DNA of 20,964 nt from Chlorobium sp. (GCA_028282595.1 JANQHQ010000032.1:1-20964), one strand, 5' to 3'; counted from the stretch's first letter, positions 1 through 7,263 are shown. The notes: generated from the sequence alone by a model not told the origin. Made by a program: numbers and translations.

Positions 1-26
1 TACGGGCGAAAAATTTTTCGCCCCTA
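1..26. repeat. Palindromic intergenic repeat at left edge
   Basis: Positions 4-23 form a perfect 20-bp palindrome (a GGGCG arm, five A, five T, a CGCCC arm). The symmetry continues to 1-26 with one mismatch (C3 against C24). It lies downstream of the antiporter gene stop (140). Such A5/T5-centred GC-flanked palindromes tend to be dispersed intergenic repeats; that part is inference. Between it and the gene, about 106-137 is a low-complexity T-rich stretch that reads on the minus strand as runs of A broken by GTG, GC and GTC. It follows the antiporter stop and could take part in 3' end formation. The element may continue beyond the window. Confidence 0.6.
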
Positions 27-139
27 CGGTCGTCGTGAACACCCGTGCAATCCGCGGGGACAATAAAACCTGTCGATCACCAGCCAATCGCACCCCTACT
101 CATACATTTTTGACTTTTGCTTTTTCACTTTTGATGTTA

Positions 140-1300
140 TTAATCGATCTTCAGCGGGCGGCTCGTGCCCAGGGGAGTCGGGAAGAGGAATACGACCAGA
201 TAGGACGAGATCGCCATGGTGATGATGGCGACGAGCTGTATGAGCTGTGAGCTTGTGTGGCTGATCATGCCGCTTTCGGCGGCGAGTATCGCGATGATCA
301 GCGAGAACTCGCTGTTCTGTCCGAGTCTGAAACCCATTTCCCGGCTGAATTTCGGTGTTTCCTTCGTCAGAAGAAAGGCGTATCTGAAAACCAGCGGTTT
401 CAGGGTCAAGAGGATGCCGGCAAGCAACAGGGCGGGAAAGAGCACGGTTTGCAGGAGCGAGAAGTCGAGTTTCGCTCCGAGTGTGAAGAAGAAAAGCACC
501 AGAAAGAAGTCCCGCAGGAACTTCAGATTTTCGGCAAGGTAGTTGGACAGTGGACCTCTTGCAAGCGAAACCCCGGCAATGAACGCTCCTATTTCGGGGC
601 TCATGCCGATTTGTTCGGAGAGTAGCGCGAGGGCGAAGCACCAGGAGAGGGCGAGCAGGTTCAACAGCTCGATGTAGCGCTGGACCTGGGTCATCATTCT
701 GCGGATGACGTACTGTTCCGCGACGATGGCGACCGCCGTCAGGAGAACGCCTACGAGAATACTCAGCAGCCAGCCGCCGACCGAGGGGTCGCTTCCGCCG
801 TTGATGAAGCTGATCGCAAGTACCGCCAGGATGTCCTGCATGATGAGCACGGCTATGGCTACCGCCCCCATGTGTTTCTGGTGAAGCGTGATGGTCGGCA
901 TGAGCTTGACCACGAGGATCGTACTCGAAAACATCATGGCGACACCGGTGATGACCGACTCCAGAAGAGGAATACCGAGATAGTAGAGCACAACGCCCGT
1001 GACCAGCGCGAAGAGACCGCTCGTCAGCAGGGTGAGAGGGAAGGTCTTGCTGAACAGTTCCATCAGCTTTCGCGGATGGAGGGAGAGACCCGCAAGGAAA
1101 AGCAGGAGGGTGATGCCTATTTCGGAGGCTTCGTTGATGAACTCGATCTCCGTGACGAACTTGAGCCCCCATGGACCGAGCAGCACGCCCGCGACGATGT
1201 AGGCGATGATGATCGGCTGGCGACTGAGCAGGGAGAGCCATCCGAGAATCGTCGAAACGATGACCACCAGCGCTATGTCGAGAAACACGATGTTTGTCAT
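140..1300 (-). CDS. CPA2-family cation/proton antiporter (KefB/KefC-type membrane domain)
   Basis: A 386-residue, almost entirely hydrophobic protein with about 11-12 predicted membrane helices, matching the monovalent cation:proton antiporter-2 fold. Family marks are the Gln-Asp pair in helix 5 (Q155-D156 in IMQDILAV), the FSSTILVVK segment near 125-132, the IGAFIAGVSLA helix near 237-247 and LGQNSEFSLI near 326-335. It ends after the membrane domain and has no C-terminal TrkA-N/RCK domain, so nucleotide or glutathione gating of the Kef kind is not expected. I chose the ATG at 1300 because it overlaps the photolyase stop as ATGA (4-nt overlap, translational coupling). A longer in-frame start at 1381 would lie inside the photolyase gene. 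Probable role is ion/pH homeostasis in the inner membrane; the ion cannot be told from sequence. Confidence 0.88.
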   Translation of the reverse strand: MTNIVFLDIALVVIVSTILGWLSLLSRQPIIIAYIVAGVLLGPWGLKFVTEIEFINEASEIGITLLLFLAGLSLHPRKLMELFSKTFPLTLLTSGLFALVTGVVLYYLGIPLLESVITGVAMMFSSTILVVKLMPTITLHQKHMGAVAIAVLIMQDILAVLAISFINGGSDPSVGGWLLSILVGVLLTAVAIVAEQYVIRRMMTQVQRYIELLNLLALSWCFALALLSEQIGMSPEIGAFIAGVSLARGPLSNYLAENLKFLRDFFLVLFFFTLGAKLDFSLLQTVLFPALLLAGILLTLKPLVFRYAFLLTKETPKFSREMGFRLGQNSEFSLIIAILAAESGMISHTSSQLIQLVAIITMAISSYLVVFLFPTPLGTSRPLKID

Positions 1301-2676
1301 TTCTGCATGTCTTCCCGGTTTGCCGTCAGGAGAGCGTACTGTTCCCCGATATACCGATCCACGCGAAACTTGCGTGCGCACCCATTATAGTTCATATAGC
1401 GGATTTTGCCAAAAACCGGCCGTTCGAACCAGGGGCGGTCGTGCACGCCTCCGATCGACCAGGCGACGCCGGTAAAACCGTTCGGGTCCCGCCCGTCGAG
1501 GGCGTAGCGGTCGTTGAGGTAGATCGCCGTCTCGAACGCCGTCTCCGGATCGGGAGACCATTCCAGAATTTTTTTCGCCCAGTACATGCGCATATACCCG
1601 TGCATCCTGCCGGTTTCGCGTATCTGGATCTGCGCAGCGTTCCAGAGCCGGTCGCCGGTTTCGGCGTTTTCGAACGCATCGCGGGTGTAGAGATGTTCCC
1701 GAGCGTCGGAGCGGTGGAGGTCGAGCGTTTCGTGAGCCCAGGGTGCGATTCCCGAAAGCGAATCGTAACGTTCGTTATAGAAACAGTAGTTTTCCGAAAG
1801 CTCGCGCCTGACAACGAGCTCTTCCAGGAAGGCTTCCCTGGCACTTTGCGGGGCAGCGCTATCCCTGACGGCGAGCGCGACGCGCTGGGCGCTGATATGC
1901 CCGAAATGGAGGTAGGGGGAAAGGCCCGACACCATATGCGCATTGGGGTCGTTGCGGCCCGTGTCGTAAGTGTCGAGGCGGTGTTCGAGAAAGTCCGCAA
2001 GCGCTTTCAGGGCGGCCTCCTCGCCGGGACGGGTCGACGGGACCGGCAGAACGTTTCTGTCGATCTTCAGGGTTCGGAAAAGCTTTTTCCAGTCGACCGG
2101 ATGCGACTCTGTTTCGTGTTCGGGCGATTGCGCCCGCAGTTCGGGGAAGGGGGTCAAAAACACCTCCAGCTTGCCGTTGATTTTCGGCCGGATGGTTCGC
2201 GCCGCGAATTCCTGTTTCGCCGATGCGCTGCGACAGGGGACGATGTTGTGGGCGTCGACCTCGAAAAAATCGACCGACGTGTCGCGGTGGACATCGTTTT
2301 TCCACTTCCGTGCGATTTTCAGCGGGGAAAAGTCGGTGATCAGTGCGCCCGCGTCCATCCTTTCCAGAAAACGCGGGACTTCCCGGCCGGGGTCGCCGCA
2401 GAGGACGAAAAAGGGGATGCCGAGGCGCTTGAGCCCCTGTTCCAGTTCCATGAGTCCGCCGAGCATGAAATCGTACTGCCTCAGGGCGGCTCCCAGGAAA
2501 GAGGGGGCGAGGGCGAACACGACAACGAGCGGCCGCCGGTGGCGCTCCGCCAGCTCCCTCGCGAAGAGCATGGCCCAGTTGTCCCGGATTCTCTGGTCCC
2601 TCGACATCCAGTAGACGACGGGCCCGTCGATTTCCCGGCCTTGCTGGACAGTGCGTGTTCGTTCGGGATGGATCAT
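1297..2676 (-). CDS. Class II deoxyribodipyrimidine (CPD) photolyase
   Basis: Light-dependent repair of cyclobutane pyrimidine dimers using FAD. The protein begins with the class II hallmark GPVVYWMSRDQRIRDNW. It carries the middle segment SPYLHFGHISAQR and ends with the strongly conserved FAD/DNA-binding block: MHGYMRMYWAKKILEW, then LNDRYALDGRDPNGF, WSIGGVHDRPW and GKIRYMNYNGC. The domain order is an N-terminal Rossmann-like photolyase domain and a C-terminal helical FAD domain. Length is 459 aa from the ATG at 2676, which lines up with the archaeal class II enzyme as I remember it. A GTG at 2706 would add 10 residues. Neither start has a clear Shine-Dalgarno. It sits between the amidotransferase gene (68-nt gap to this start) and the antiporter gene (4-nt overlap), so it is probably part of one operon. 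Confidence 0.95.
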   Translation of the reverse strand: MIHPERTRTVQQGREIDGPVVYWMSRDQRIRDNWAMLFARELAERHRRPLVVVFALAPSFLGAALRQYDFMLGGLMELEQGLKRLGIPFFVLCGDPGREVPRFLERMDAGALITDFSPLKIARKWKNDVHRDTSVDFFEVDAHNIVPCRSASAKQEFAARTIRPKINGKLEVFLTPFPELRAQSPEHETESHPVDWKKLFRTLKIDRNVLPVPSTRPGEEAALKALADFLEHRLDTYDTGRNDPNAHMVSGLSPYLHFGHISAQRVALAVRDSAAPQSAREAFLEELVVRRELSENYCFYNERYDSLSGIAPWAHETLDLHRSDAREHLYTRDAFENAETGDRLWNAAQIQIRETGRMHGYMRMYWAKKILEWSPDPETAFETAIYLNDRYALDGRDPNGFTGVAWSIGGVHDRPWFERPVFGKIRYMNYNGCARKFRVDRYIGEQYALLTANREDMQK

Positions 2677-2744
2677 GCTTGCGCGGGGATTCTTGACGGG
2701 ATGCACGTACGGTTGTACCCGGCCGGAAAAACCGACGGTATACT

Positions 2745-3458
2745 TCAGATAAGTTCCGCTATCCGTAAAAAGTTTTCCAGAAGGGTGTTGCCGGTTTTCT
2801 CGTAGTCTGAACGGATGTCGAGGTAGTGTTCCATCAGTTTCCTCCCGTCCATTGCCCGCAGGTCGGGGTCGCTCGTGAGCCAGGAACGGAACATCTCTTC
2901 GGTGAGTTCGAAGTGGGACTGTATGCCGTAGGCCCTGCGGGAAACTCTCACGATCTGGTTCCGGCAGTGCTTCCCTTCGGCAAGCAGGGATACGCCCTCG
3001 CAGGGGATCGCGGTTTCTCCGTGGAGCTGGAAAACCCTGAAACGCCGGCCGAGACCCGCGAACAGCGGGTCGTGTTCTCCCTCATTCGTCAGGGAGACCG
3101 TGAAGGGCAGGTCGTCCGGACCGAAAAAACCGGTCTCTTTTATTTCGCAGGGACGGATTGCCCCGCCGGCCGCCTTGACCAGCACCTGCATGCCGAGGCA
3201 GATGCCGAGGTAAGGGAGCTCTTCGTCGATGATCGTGCGGGTTCGGTCGAGATCGTTCCGCATCGACTCGCAGCGGTCGTTCGCGCTCTGGGGACCGCCC
3301 AGGCTCACAACTCCCGAGAAATTTCCCGGGTCGGGATAGCGGTCCCCGAGGGAAAGGTCGATCGTGCGGGAAGGGATGGCGTGTATCCCGAGCAGTCCGG
3401 AGAGCAGGCCGGGGCCTTCATGCGTAGTGTGCTTGACGATCAGGAGAGGTTTCGGCAT
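2745..3458 (-). CDS. Class I glutamine amidotransferase (GMP-synthase-like, stand-alone)
   Basis: A 237-residue stand-alone class I glutaminase-fold protein. The nucleophile elbow is LGICLGMQ (Cys87), and the His-Glu part of the triad is SHFE (His182, Glu184), where GMP synthase has HPE. The oxyanion-loop region SLGGPQSAND (about 52-61) is also present. There is no synthetase domain, so this is the free-standing amidotransferase family often annotated 'GMP synthase-like'. The acceptor of the ammonia or gamma-glutamyl group is unknown; related proteins cleave gamma-glutamyl amides. The gene starts 16 nt after the sensor kinase gene ends and is followed by the photolyase gene, which suggests co-transcription. 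Function beyond glutaminase/gamma-glutamyl hydrolase chemistry cannot be assigned. Confidence 0.85.
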   Translation of the reverse strand: MPKPLLIVKHTTHEGPGLLSGLLGIHAIPSRTIDLSLGDRYPDPGNFSGVVSLGGPQSANDRCESMRNDLDRTRTIIDEELPYLGICLGMQVLVKAAGGAIRPCEIKETGFFGPDDLPFTVSLTNEGEHDPLFAGLGRRFRVFQLHGETAIPCEGVSLLAEGKHCRNQIVRVSRRAYGIQSHFELTEEMFRSWLTSDPDLRAMDGRKLMEHYLDIRSDYEKTGNTLLENFLRIAELI

Positions 3459-3474
3459 GCTTCGGCGAAGGCTG

Positions 3475-5604
3475 TTATTGAAGCCAGAACGACAACGTTT
3501 TCACGAGCTCTTCCCTCGATACGGGTTTGCCGAGATGAGCGTTCATGCCGCTCCTGCGCGTCAGGGCGATATCCTTGGCGTCCGTATTTCCGGTCAGGGC
3601 GACGATAGGTATTTCGCGGAACTTCCTGAAGCGGGAGAAACACGATCCTTCCCGGATTTTCCGCGCGGTATCCACGCCGTTGAGCACGGGCATTTCCATG
3701 TCGAGGAACACAATGTCGTAATCGGTCTGTTCAATGCACTGGATCGCATCCTCTCCGTTCTCCGCCTGAGAGACGTCCGCTCCCATCCGCTCGAGAATCG
3801 CGCTCATGTACTTTCTGCTGGTGAGGTTGTCGTCGACGACCAGTATTTTCACGCCTTCGGGCACGAAGTTGTCGGAGTAGTCCACGGGCTCTCTTTCGGA
3901 AAAGAAGTATTTTTCCAGAACGCTCTCGATAGATTCCTTTGTGACCGGTTTGGGTATGAAGCCGTCCATGCCGGCGCCGATGGTTCTTTCGCGGAGTTCC
4001 CCGCCGGAAAGCGCTGAAACGCCGACTATGGGAACGCCCCTGCAATCGACGGTCGACACCGGTGTCTTGCCGGTGAGCTTCCCCTCTCTGATGCGTCGTG
4101 CAGCTTCATCGCCTTTCATGAGCGGCATTTCGATATCCATCAGTATGAGGTCGAACGTTTTCCTCGACAGGATCGAAAGGGCCTGCACCCCGTTTTCCGC
4201 CTGGGTGACCTGGCAGTTCCGGTCCGCGAGAAACTTGGCGGCGATGAACCTGTTTGCCTGGCTGTCGTCGACGACGAGGATGTTTTTCTCCTGCAGTACT
4301 TCCTGTTTGAGTTGTTCGCTTTCCCGCGAGTCGTACAACGGCAGCGACAGAATGAATTCCGTCCATTCGTGCTCCCTGGAACGGCAGGTTATCTCTCCTC
4401 CGAAAGAGTTGATAACCCGCTTGCAGAACGCGAGCCCGAGACCGACGCCCCCCTCTTTGCCCGACGTATAGAAACTGTCGAAAATTCTTTCGAGCTTGCC
4501 CGCCGGAATACCGGGGCCGGTGTCACGCACCCTGACGATATTGTAATCTTCGGTGCGGTCGGTGGAGATTTCGATGGAGAAGCCGGGTTTATCTTTGTAG
4601 TAGAGTGCGTTTTTAATGAGGTTGAACAGCACGTAGATGAACAGATCGTTGTCTCCGAAAAAATCGAAATCTTTTTTTGCCGCTATCGTGACGAGTTGCC
4701 GGTCTTCCGGGGACGCATAACTGTAACTGCTGATGGCGTGATGGATGCTGTTTTTCGCGGAGGTCCGCTTGAACGTCTTCGGATCGACCGACTTGCCCAG
4801 CATGCCGGCGAGAATCGAATCGATGATCTTGTTGGCCCGCAGGACGGTTTCCGTGCTCTCCTCTACCACATTGTGCAGGCTGATGAGCCCGGACCGGCTG
4901 AGGGTGTAGCGTGGATCCTGTTCCTTCGTTCCGGGTTTGCTCGGAAGCATGGACTGCAGAGACCCCATGGCGTTGATAATGGCGTTCAGGGGGTTTCTCA
5001 TTTCGTGGGCTATGCTTCCGCTGAGGCTGTGGAGCAGGGAGAATTTCGTCAGATTAGCGAGGTGTTTTTTATGGCTGAAAATAATGCTGCCGACGATGCC
5101 GAACAGCAGGACGGGAATGTACTCCGGATGAAAATGTGCGAAGCCGATCCGTCCATCGACGAGGAAAACGGCGTAACTGGCCACGAGATATCCCGAAACC
5201 GTCAGTGTGGTGACGAGAAGCCAGTTGTTTATCAGCAGGATGAGCAGAAAGAGGCCTGCAAATGTCGACATCGCCCAGACCATCGACCATTCGTTTTTCA
5301 GGAGCATGAAACAGAAAAAGATCGGAATCATTATCCATATCGAAACGATAAGGTAGATGGGAAACAACGATCTGAGCCGACGGGGAATGGAATGGTAGAA
5401 GACCCACGGAACGCTCAGAAGCGCAATGAGGAGGCGAAAGGTGAGGCTTTCGAAATCCTGGGGGAAAACATATTCCCACACGAAGTGGAAAAGCGGGAAC
5501 CCGACGAGTCCGAACAGCCCCATTATCGGGATGTTCGGTTCGGCGTGTTCGAGAATATACAGAGCGTTTGTCCAGAGTTTTTCTTTGAACGTTTTAAACG
5601 TCAT
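3475..5604 (-). CDS. cqsS: CqsS-like hybrid sensor histidine kinase with two receiver domains (alpha-hydroxyketone receptor)
   Basis: 709 aa. Residues about 25-177 form six hydrophobic helices resembling the Vibrio CqsS sensor: AEPNIPIMGLFGLVGFP, FVWEYVFPQ, NEWSMVWAMS, then EYIPVLLF just before the kinase. His200 in SIAHEMRNPLNA is the phospho-acceptor. The N-box is NLIKNA (328-333), with ATP-lid glycines in DTGPGIP (361-367) and GVGLGLAF (386-393). Receiver 1 has Asp446-447, phospho-Asp490, Ser530 and Lys552. Receiver 2 has Asp591-592, Asp635, Thr671 and Lys693. Both look active, whereas Vibrio CqsS has one receiver. No HPt domain is present. The gene is divergent from the synthase gene across 402 bp, as in Vibrio, and heads a run with the amidotransferase, photolyase and antiporter genes. 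Family match is from memory of the Vibrio protein, not from an alignment program. Expected role: inner-membrane receptor, kinase without ligand and phosphatase with ligand (known for Vibrio, inferred here). Confidence 0.9.
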   Translation of the reverse strand: MTFKTFKEKLWTNALYILEHAEPNIPIMGLFGLVGFPLFHFVWEYVFPQDFESLTFRLLIALLSVPWVFYHSIPRRLRSLFPIYLIVSIWIMIPIFFCFMLLKNEWSMVWAMSTFAGLFLLILLINNWLLVTTLTVSGYLVASYAVFLVDGRIGFAHFHPEYIPVLLFGIVGSIIFSHKKHLANLTKFSLLHSLSGSIAHEMRNPLNAIINAMGSLQSMLPSKPGTKEQDPRYTLSRSGLISLHNVVEESTETVLRANKIIDSILAGMLGKSVDPKTFKRTSAKNSIHHAISSYSYASPEDRQLVTIAAKKDFDFFGDNDLFIYVLFNLIKNALYYKDKPGFSIEISTDRTEDYNIVRVRDTGPGIPAGKLERIFDSFYTSGKEGGVGLGLAFCKRVINSFGGEITCRSREHEWTEFILSLPLYDSRESEQLKQEVLQEKNILVVDDSQANRFIAAKFLADRNCQVTQAENGVQALSILSRKTFDLILMDIEMPLMKGDEAARRIREGKLTGKTPVSTVDCRGVPIVGVSALSGGELRERTIGAGMDGFIPKPVTKESIESVLEKYFFSEREPVDYSDNFVPEGVKILVVDDNLTSRKYMSAILERMGADVSQAENGEDAIQCIEQTDYDIVFLDMEMPVLNGVDTARKIREGSCFSRFRKFREIPIVALTGNTDAKDIALTRRSGMNAHLGKPVSREELVKTLSFWLQ

Positions 5605-5646
5605 TATCGTCAGAATCTCTGTTTGCGATATAGGGGTTGTCGGAAG

Positions 5647-5660
5647 CCCGATAGCTCGGG
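5647..5660. promoter_or_regulatory. 14-bp inverted repeat upstream of cqsS
   Basis: CCCGA-TAGC-TCGGG, a perfect 5-4-5 inverted repeat ending 43 bp before the kinase start codon on the minus strand. It could be an operator or a small 5' UTR hairpin. No known regulator motif is recognised. Confidence 0.35.
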
Positions 5661-5810
5661 TATAGAATCAATATCGCGAATTTCTTTTACACAACGGAGA
5701 GATGGACGGTTTCTGTGCTTTTGTACTGTATCCGGGGGCGTCGGCACCGGCAGGGAACATGTTGCAAAACAGGCAGGGATTCGTGAAGAGAGCGGTGTTT
5801 ACTGCGTGGG

Positions 5811-5846
5811 TGACGTGCGATATGACGTGTGATGTGACGTGATATG
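5811..5846. repeat. Three tandem 12-bp units (TGACGTG-type)
   Basis: Three head-to-tail 12-mers: TGACGTGCGATA (5811), TGACGTGTGATG (5823) and TGACGTGATATG (5835). The first seven bases are identical in all three, and a partial GCGTGG follows. They lie 160-196 bp upstream of the synthase start and about 210-240 bp upstream of the kinase start. The spacing of just over one helical turn suits cooperative binding of one protein to nearly the same face. They resemble iteron-like operator sites but may be simple replication-slippage repeats. Confidence 0.5.
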
Positions 5847-5928
5847 CGTGGAAAATGGGCCGGTGAATAAAAAAAATTGTATCAGTTAGGACAACATATT
5901 ATTTTGTAAGTGGTTGAAAATAAGGGTT

Positions 5929-5957
5929 TTTAGATGGAACTACTCTGGTAGTATTAA
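5929..5957 (+). promoter_or_regulatory. Candidate cqsA promoter enclosing an inverted repeat
   Basis: A possible -35 TTTAGA (5929-5934) and -10 TATTAA (5952-5957) are 17 bp apart, each matching 4 of 6 consensus bases. The spacer carries ACTAC-TCTG-GTAGT (5939-5952), a 5-4-5 inverted repeat placed where a bound protein would block or remodel the promoter. The start codon follows about 50 bp later. Weak consensus; the assignment is inference. Confidence 0.3.
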
Positions 5958-6006
5958 AGTATTGCTGTATTTATGTGAAACCGAAGTTAAAAATGAGTGA
6001 CTGACA

Positions 6007-7263
6007 ATGTCGGGAGAAGCCACATCCGGAAGTCGGGAACCCCCAGGCCCTCAGAGTTCCCCCAGGTCTCTGCCGGATTTCATCGAAAAAAAACTCGAGG
6101 CATGCGAGGCTGAAACCTTCAGCCCCAGAAAAAACGGCAAGCCTCTCGTGCTCGGCAACAGGGCGCCGGGGCCGGGTTCCGTCATTCTTCAAAGCAACGA
6201 CTATCTCAACATATCCAAGCACCCCGAGATTACCCGGGCTCAGATAGAACTCCTGGAAAACGCCGGGAGAGAGCTCGTGATGTCCGCGGTGTTTCTTCAC
6301 GAGGGAAGCGATAAATCCCTGTTCGAAAAATCGATGGCGGATTTCACGGGCTTCCAGAGCTCGATTCTCTGCCAGTCGGGCTGGGCCGCGAATGTCGGCC
6401 TGATGCAGGTTATCGCGGATGAAAAAACCCCCGTGTACATAGATTTCTTTACCCACATGTCCCTTTGGGAGGGAATCAAGGCTTCCGGCGCGACACCCTA
6501 TGCGTTCCGGCACAACGATCCCGGGCATCTTGAACGGCTGGTAAGGGAGAACGGTTCCGGGGTCGTGCTTGTGGATTCGCTCTACAGCACGACGGGGGAC
6601 ATCGCTCCGCTGACGGATATTATCGATGTCGCCGAGCGTTACGGCTGCGCCTCGGTTGTGGACGAGTCCCACTCCCTCGGCACTCATGGTCTTCACGGTT
6701 CGGGGCTTGTCAGCGAGCTCGGCCTGACGCACAGGGTGCACTTCATCACGGCGAGTCTCGCCAAAGCCTTTGCGGGAAGGGCCGGGATCATTATCAGTTC
6801 CTCCCGGTTTGCCCGTTACTATCCCTATCTCGCGTTTCCCGCGATCTTCAGCTCCGCTCTTCTGCCCCACGAAATAGCGGGGTTGCGCGCGACGTTGAAG
6901 GTTATCAGGGAAGGGGACGACAGAAGAGCCCAGCTGCATGAAAAGGCGCGCTTTTTGCGGGAAGGCTTCGAACAGCTCGGTTACAACATTGTGAGCGATT
7001 CGCAGATTATCGCCATCGAGAGCGGGCTTGAAAGCGACACGGAGGTTTTCCGTGACGCTCTTGAGGAGCGGGATGTTTTCGGATCGGTGTTTCTTACCCC
7101 GGCTACCCCGAAAAACCGTTCCCTGATGCGCTTTTCACTCCACAGCGGCCTCTCGTGGGAAGAGCTGGAATATGTGCTGAAAGTCTGCGGGGAGATCCGC
7201 GACGAAGTCGGCATGTGGGAGTGGAAGTCCACGAAGAGGGGCGGGGCGAAAAAACTTGCCTGA
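6007..7263 (+). CDS. cqsA: CqsA-like alpha-hydroxyketone autoinducer synthase (PLP-dependent)
   Basis: 418 aa, alpha-oxoamine synthase fold (fold-type I aminotransferase). It condenses an acyl-CoA with an amino substrate (S-adenosylmethionine in Vibrio) to give CAI-1-type alpha-aminoketone/alpha-hydroxyketone signals. Marks seen: LPDFIEKKL (22-30), KNGKPLVLG (42-50), ILQSNDYL (60-67), the long CqsA-specific string VYIDFFTHMSLWEG (143-156), VDSLYSTTGDIAPL (189-202), VDESHSLGTHG (218-228) with PLP-binding Asp219 and His222, ITASLAKAFAGRAG (247-260) with Schiff-base Lys253, and FPAIFSSALLP (277-287). These match CqsA/LqsA much better than BioF or Kbl. Compared with Vibrio CqsA as remembered it has about 16 extra, Pro/Ser-rich N-terminal residues; no later ATG is suitable. 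It is single-cistron, ends in a strong terminator, and is divergent from its likely receptor gene. Confidence 0.93.
   Translation: MSGEATSGSREPPGPQSSPRSLPDFIEKKLEACEAETFSPRKNGKPLVLGNRAPGPGSVILQSNDYLNISKHPEITRAQIELLENAGRELVMSAVFLHEGSDKSLFEKSMADFTGFQSSILCQSGWAANVGLMQVIADEKTPVYIDFFTHMSLWEGIKASGATPYAFRHNDPGHLERLVRENGSGVVLVDSLYSTTGDIAPLTDIIDVAERYGCASVVDESHSLGTHGLHGSGLVSELGLTHRVHFITASLAKAFAGRAGIIISSSRFARYYPYLAFPAIFSSALLPHEIAGLRATLKVIREGDDRRAQLHEKARFLREGFEQLGYNIVSDSQIIAIESGLESDTEVFRDALEERDVFGSVFLTPATPKNRSLMRFSLHSGLSWEELEYVLKVCGEIRDEVGMWEWKSTKRGGAKKLA

Larger units (their letters stand above)
5605..6006. promoter_or_regulatory. Divergent cqsS-cqsA regulatory region
   Basis: 402 bp with no convincing gene, holding the 5' ends of both signalling genes. 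Going right it contains a 14-bp inverted repeat (5647-5660), three tandem 12-bp units (5811-5846), an AT-rich stretch (about 5865-5990) quite unlike the surrounding coding DNA, and a second 14-bp inverted repeat (5939-5952) inside a possible promoter for the synthase gene. A four-codon open frame (ATG at 5993, stop TGA 6002-6004) ends two bases before the synthase ATG. Neither flanking gene has a recognisable Shine-Dalgarno. Confidence 0.6.

Noticed and set aside
1294..2805. 503-codon plus-strand open frame
   Set aside because: Lies opposite the photolyase gene and shows no domain; shadow frame.
4312..5832. 506-codon plus-strand open frame running into the cqsS-cqsA region
   Set aside because: Opposite the kinase gene; low-complexity charged product without recognisable motifs.
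5971..6939. 322-codon minus-strand open frame
   Set aside because: Antisense to the synthase gene, which has the full set of PLP-enzyme motifs.
6007..7263. Reading the synthase as BioF (biotin) or Kbl (threonine catabolism)
   Set aside because: Contains CqsA-specific strings, no biotin or threonine genes nearby, and a CqsS-like receptor gene is divergent to it.
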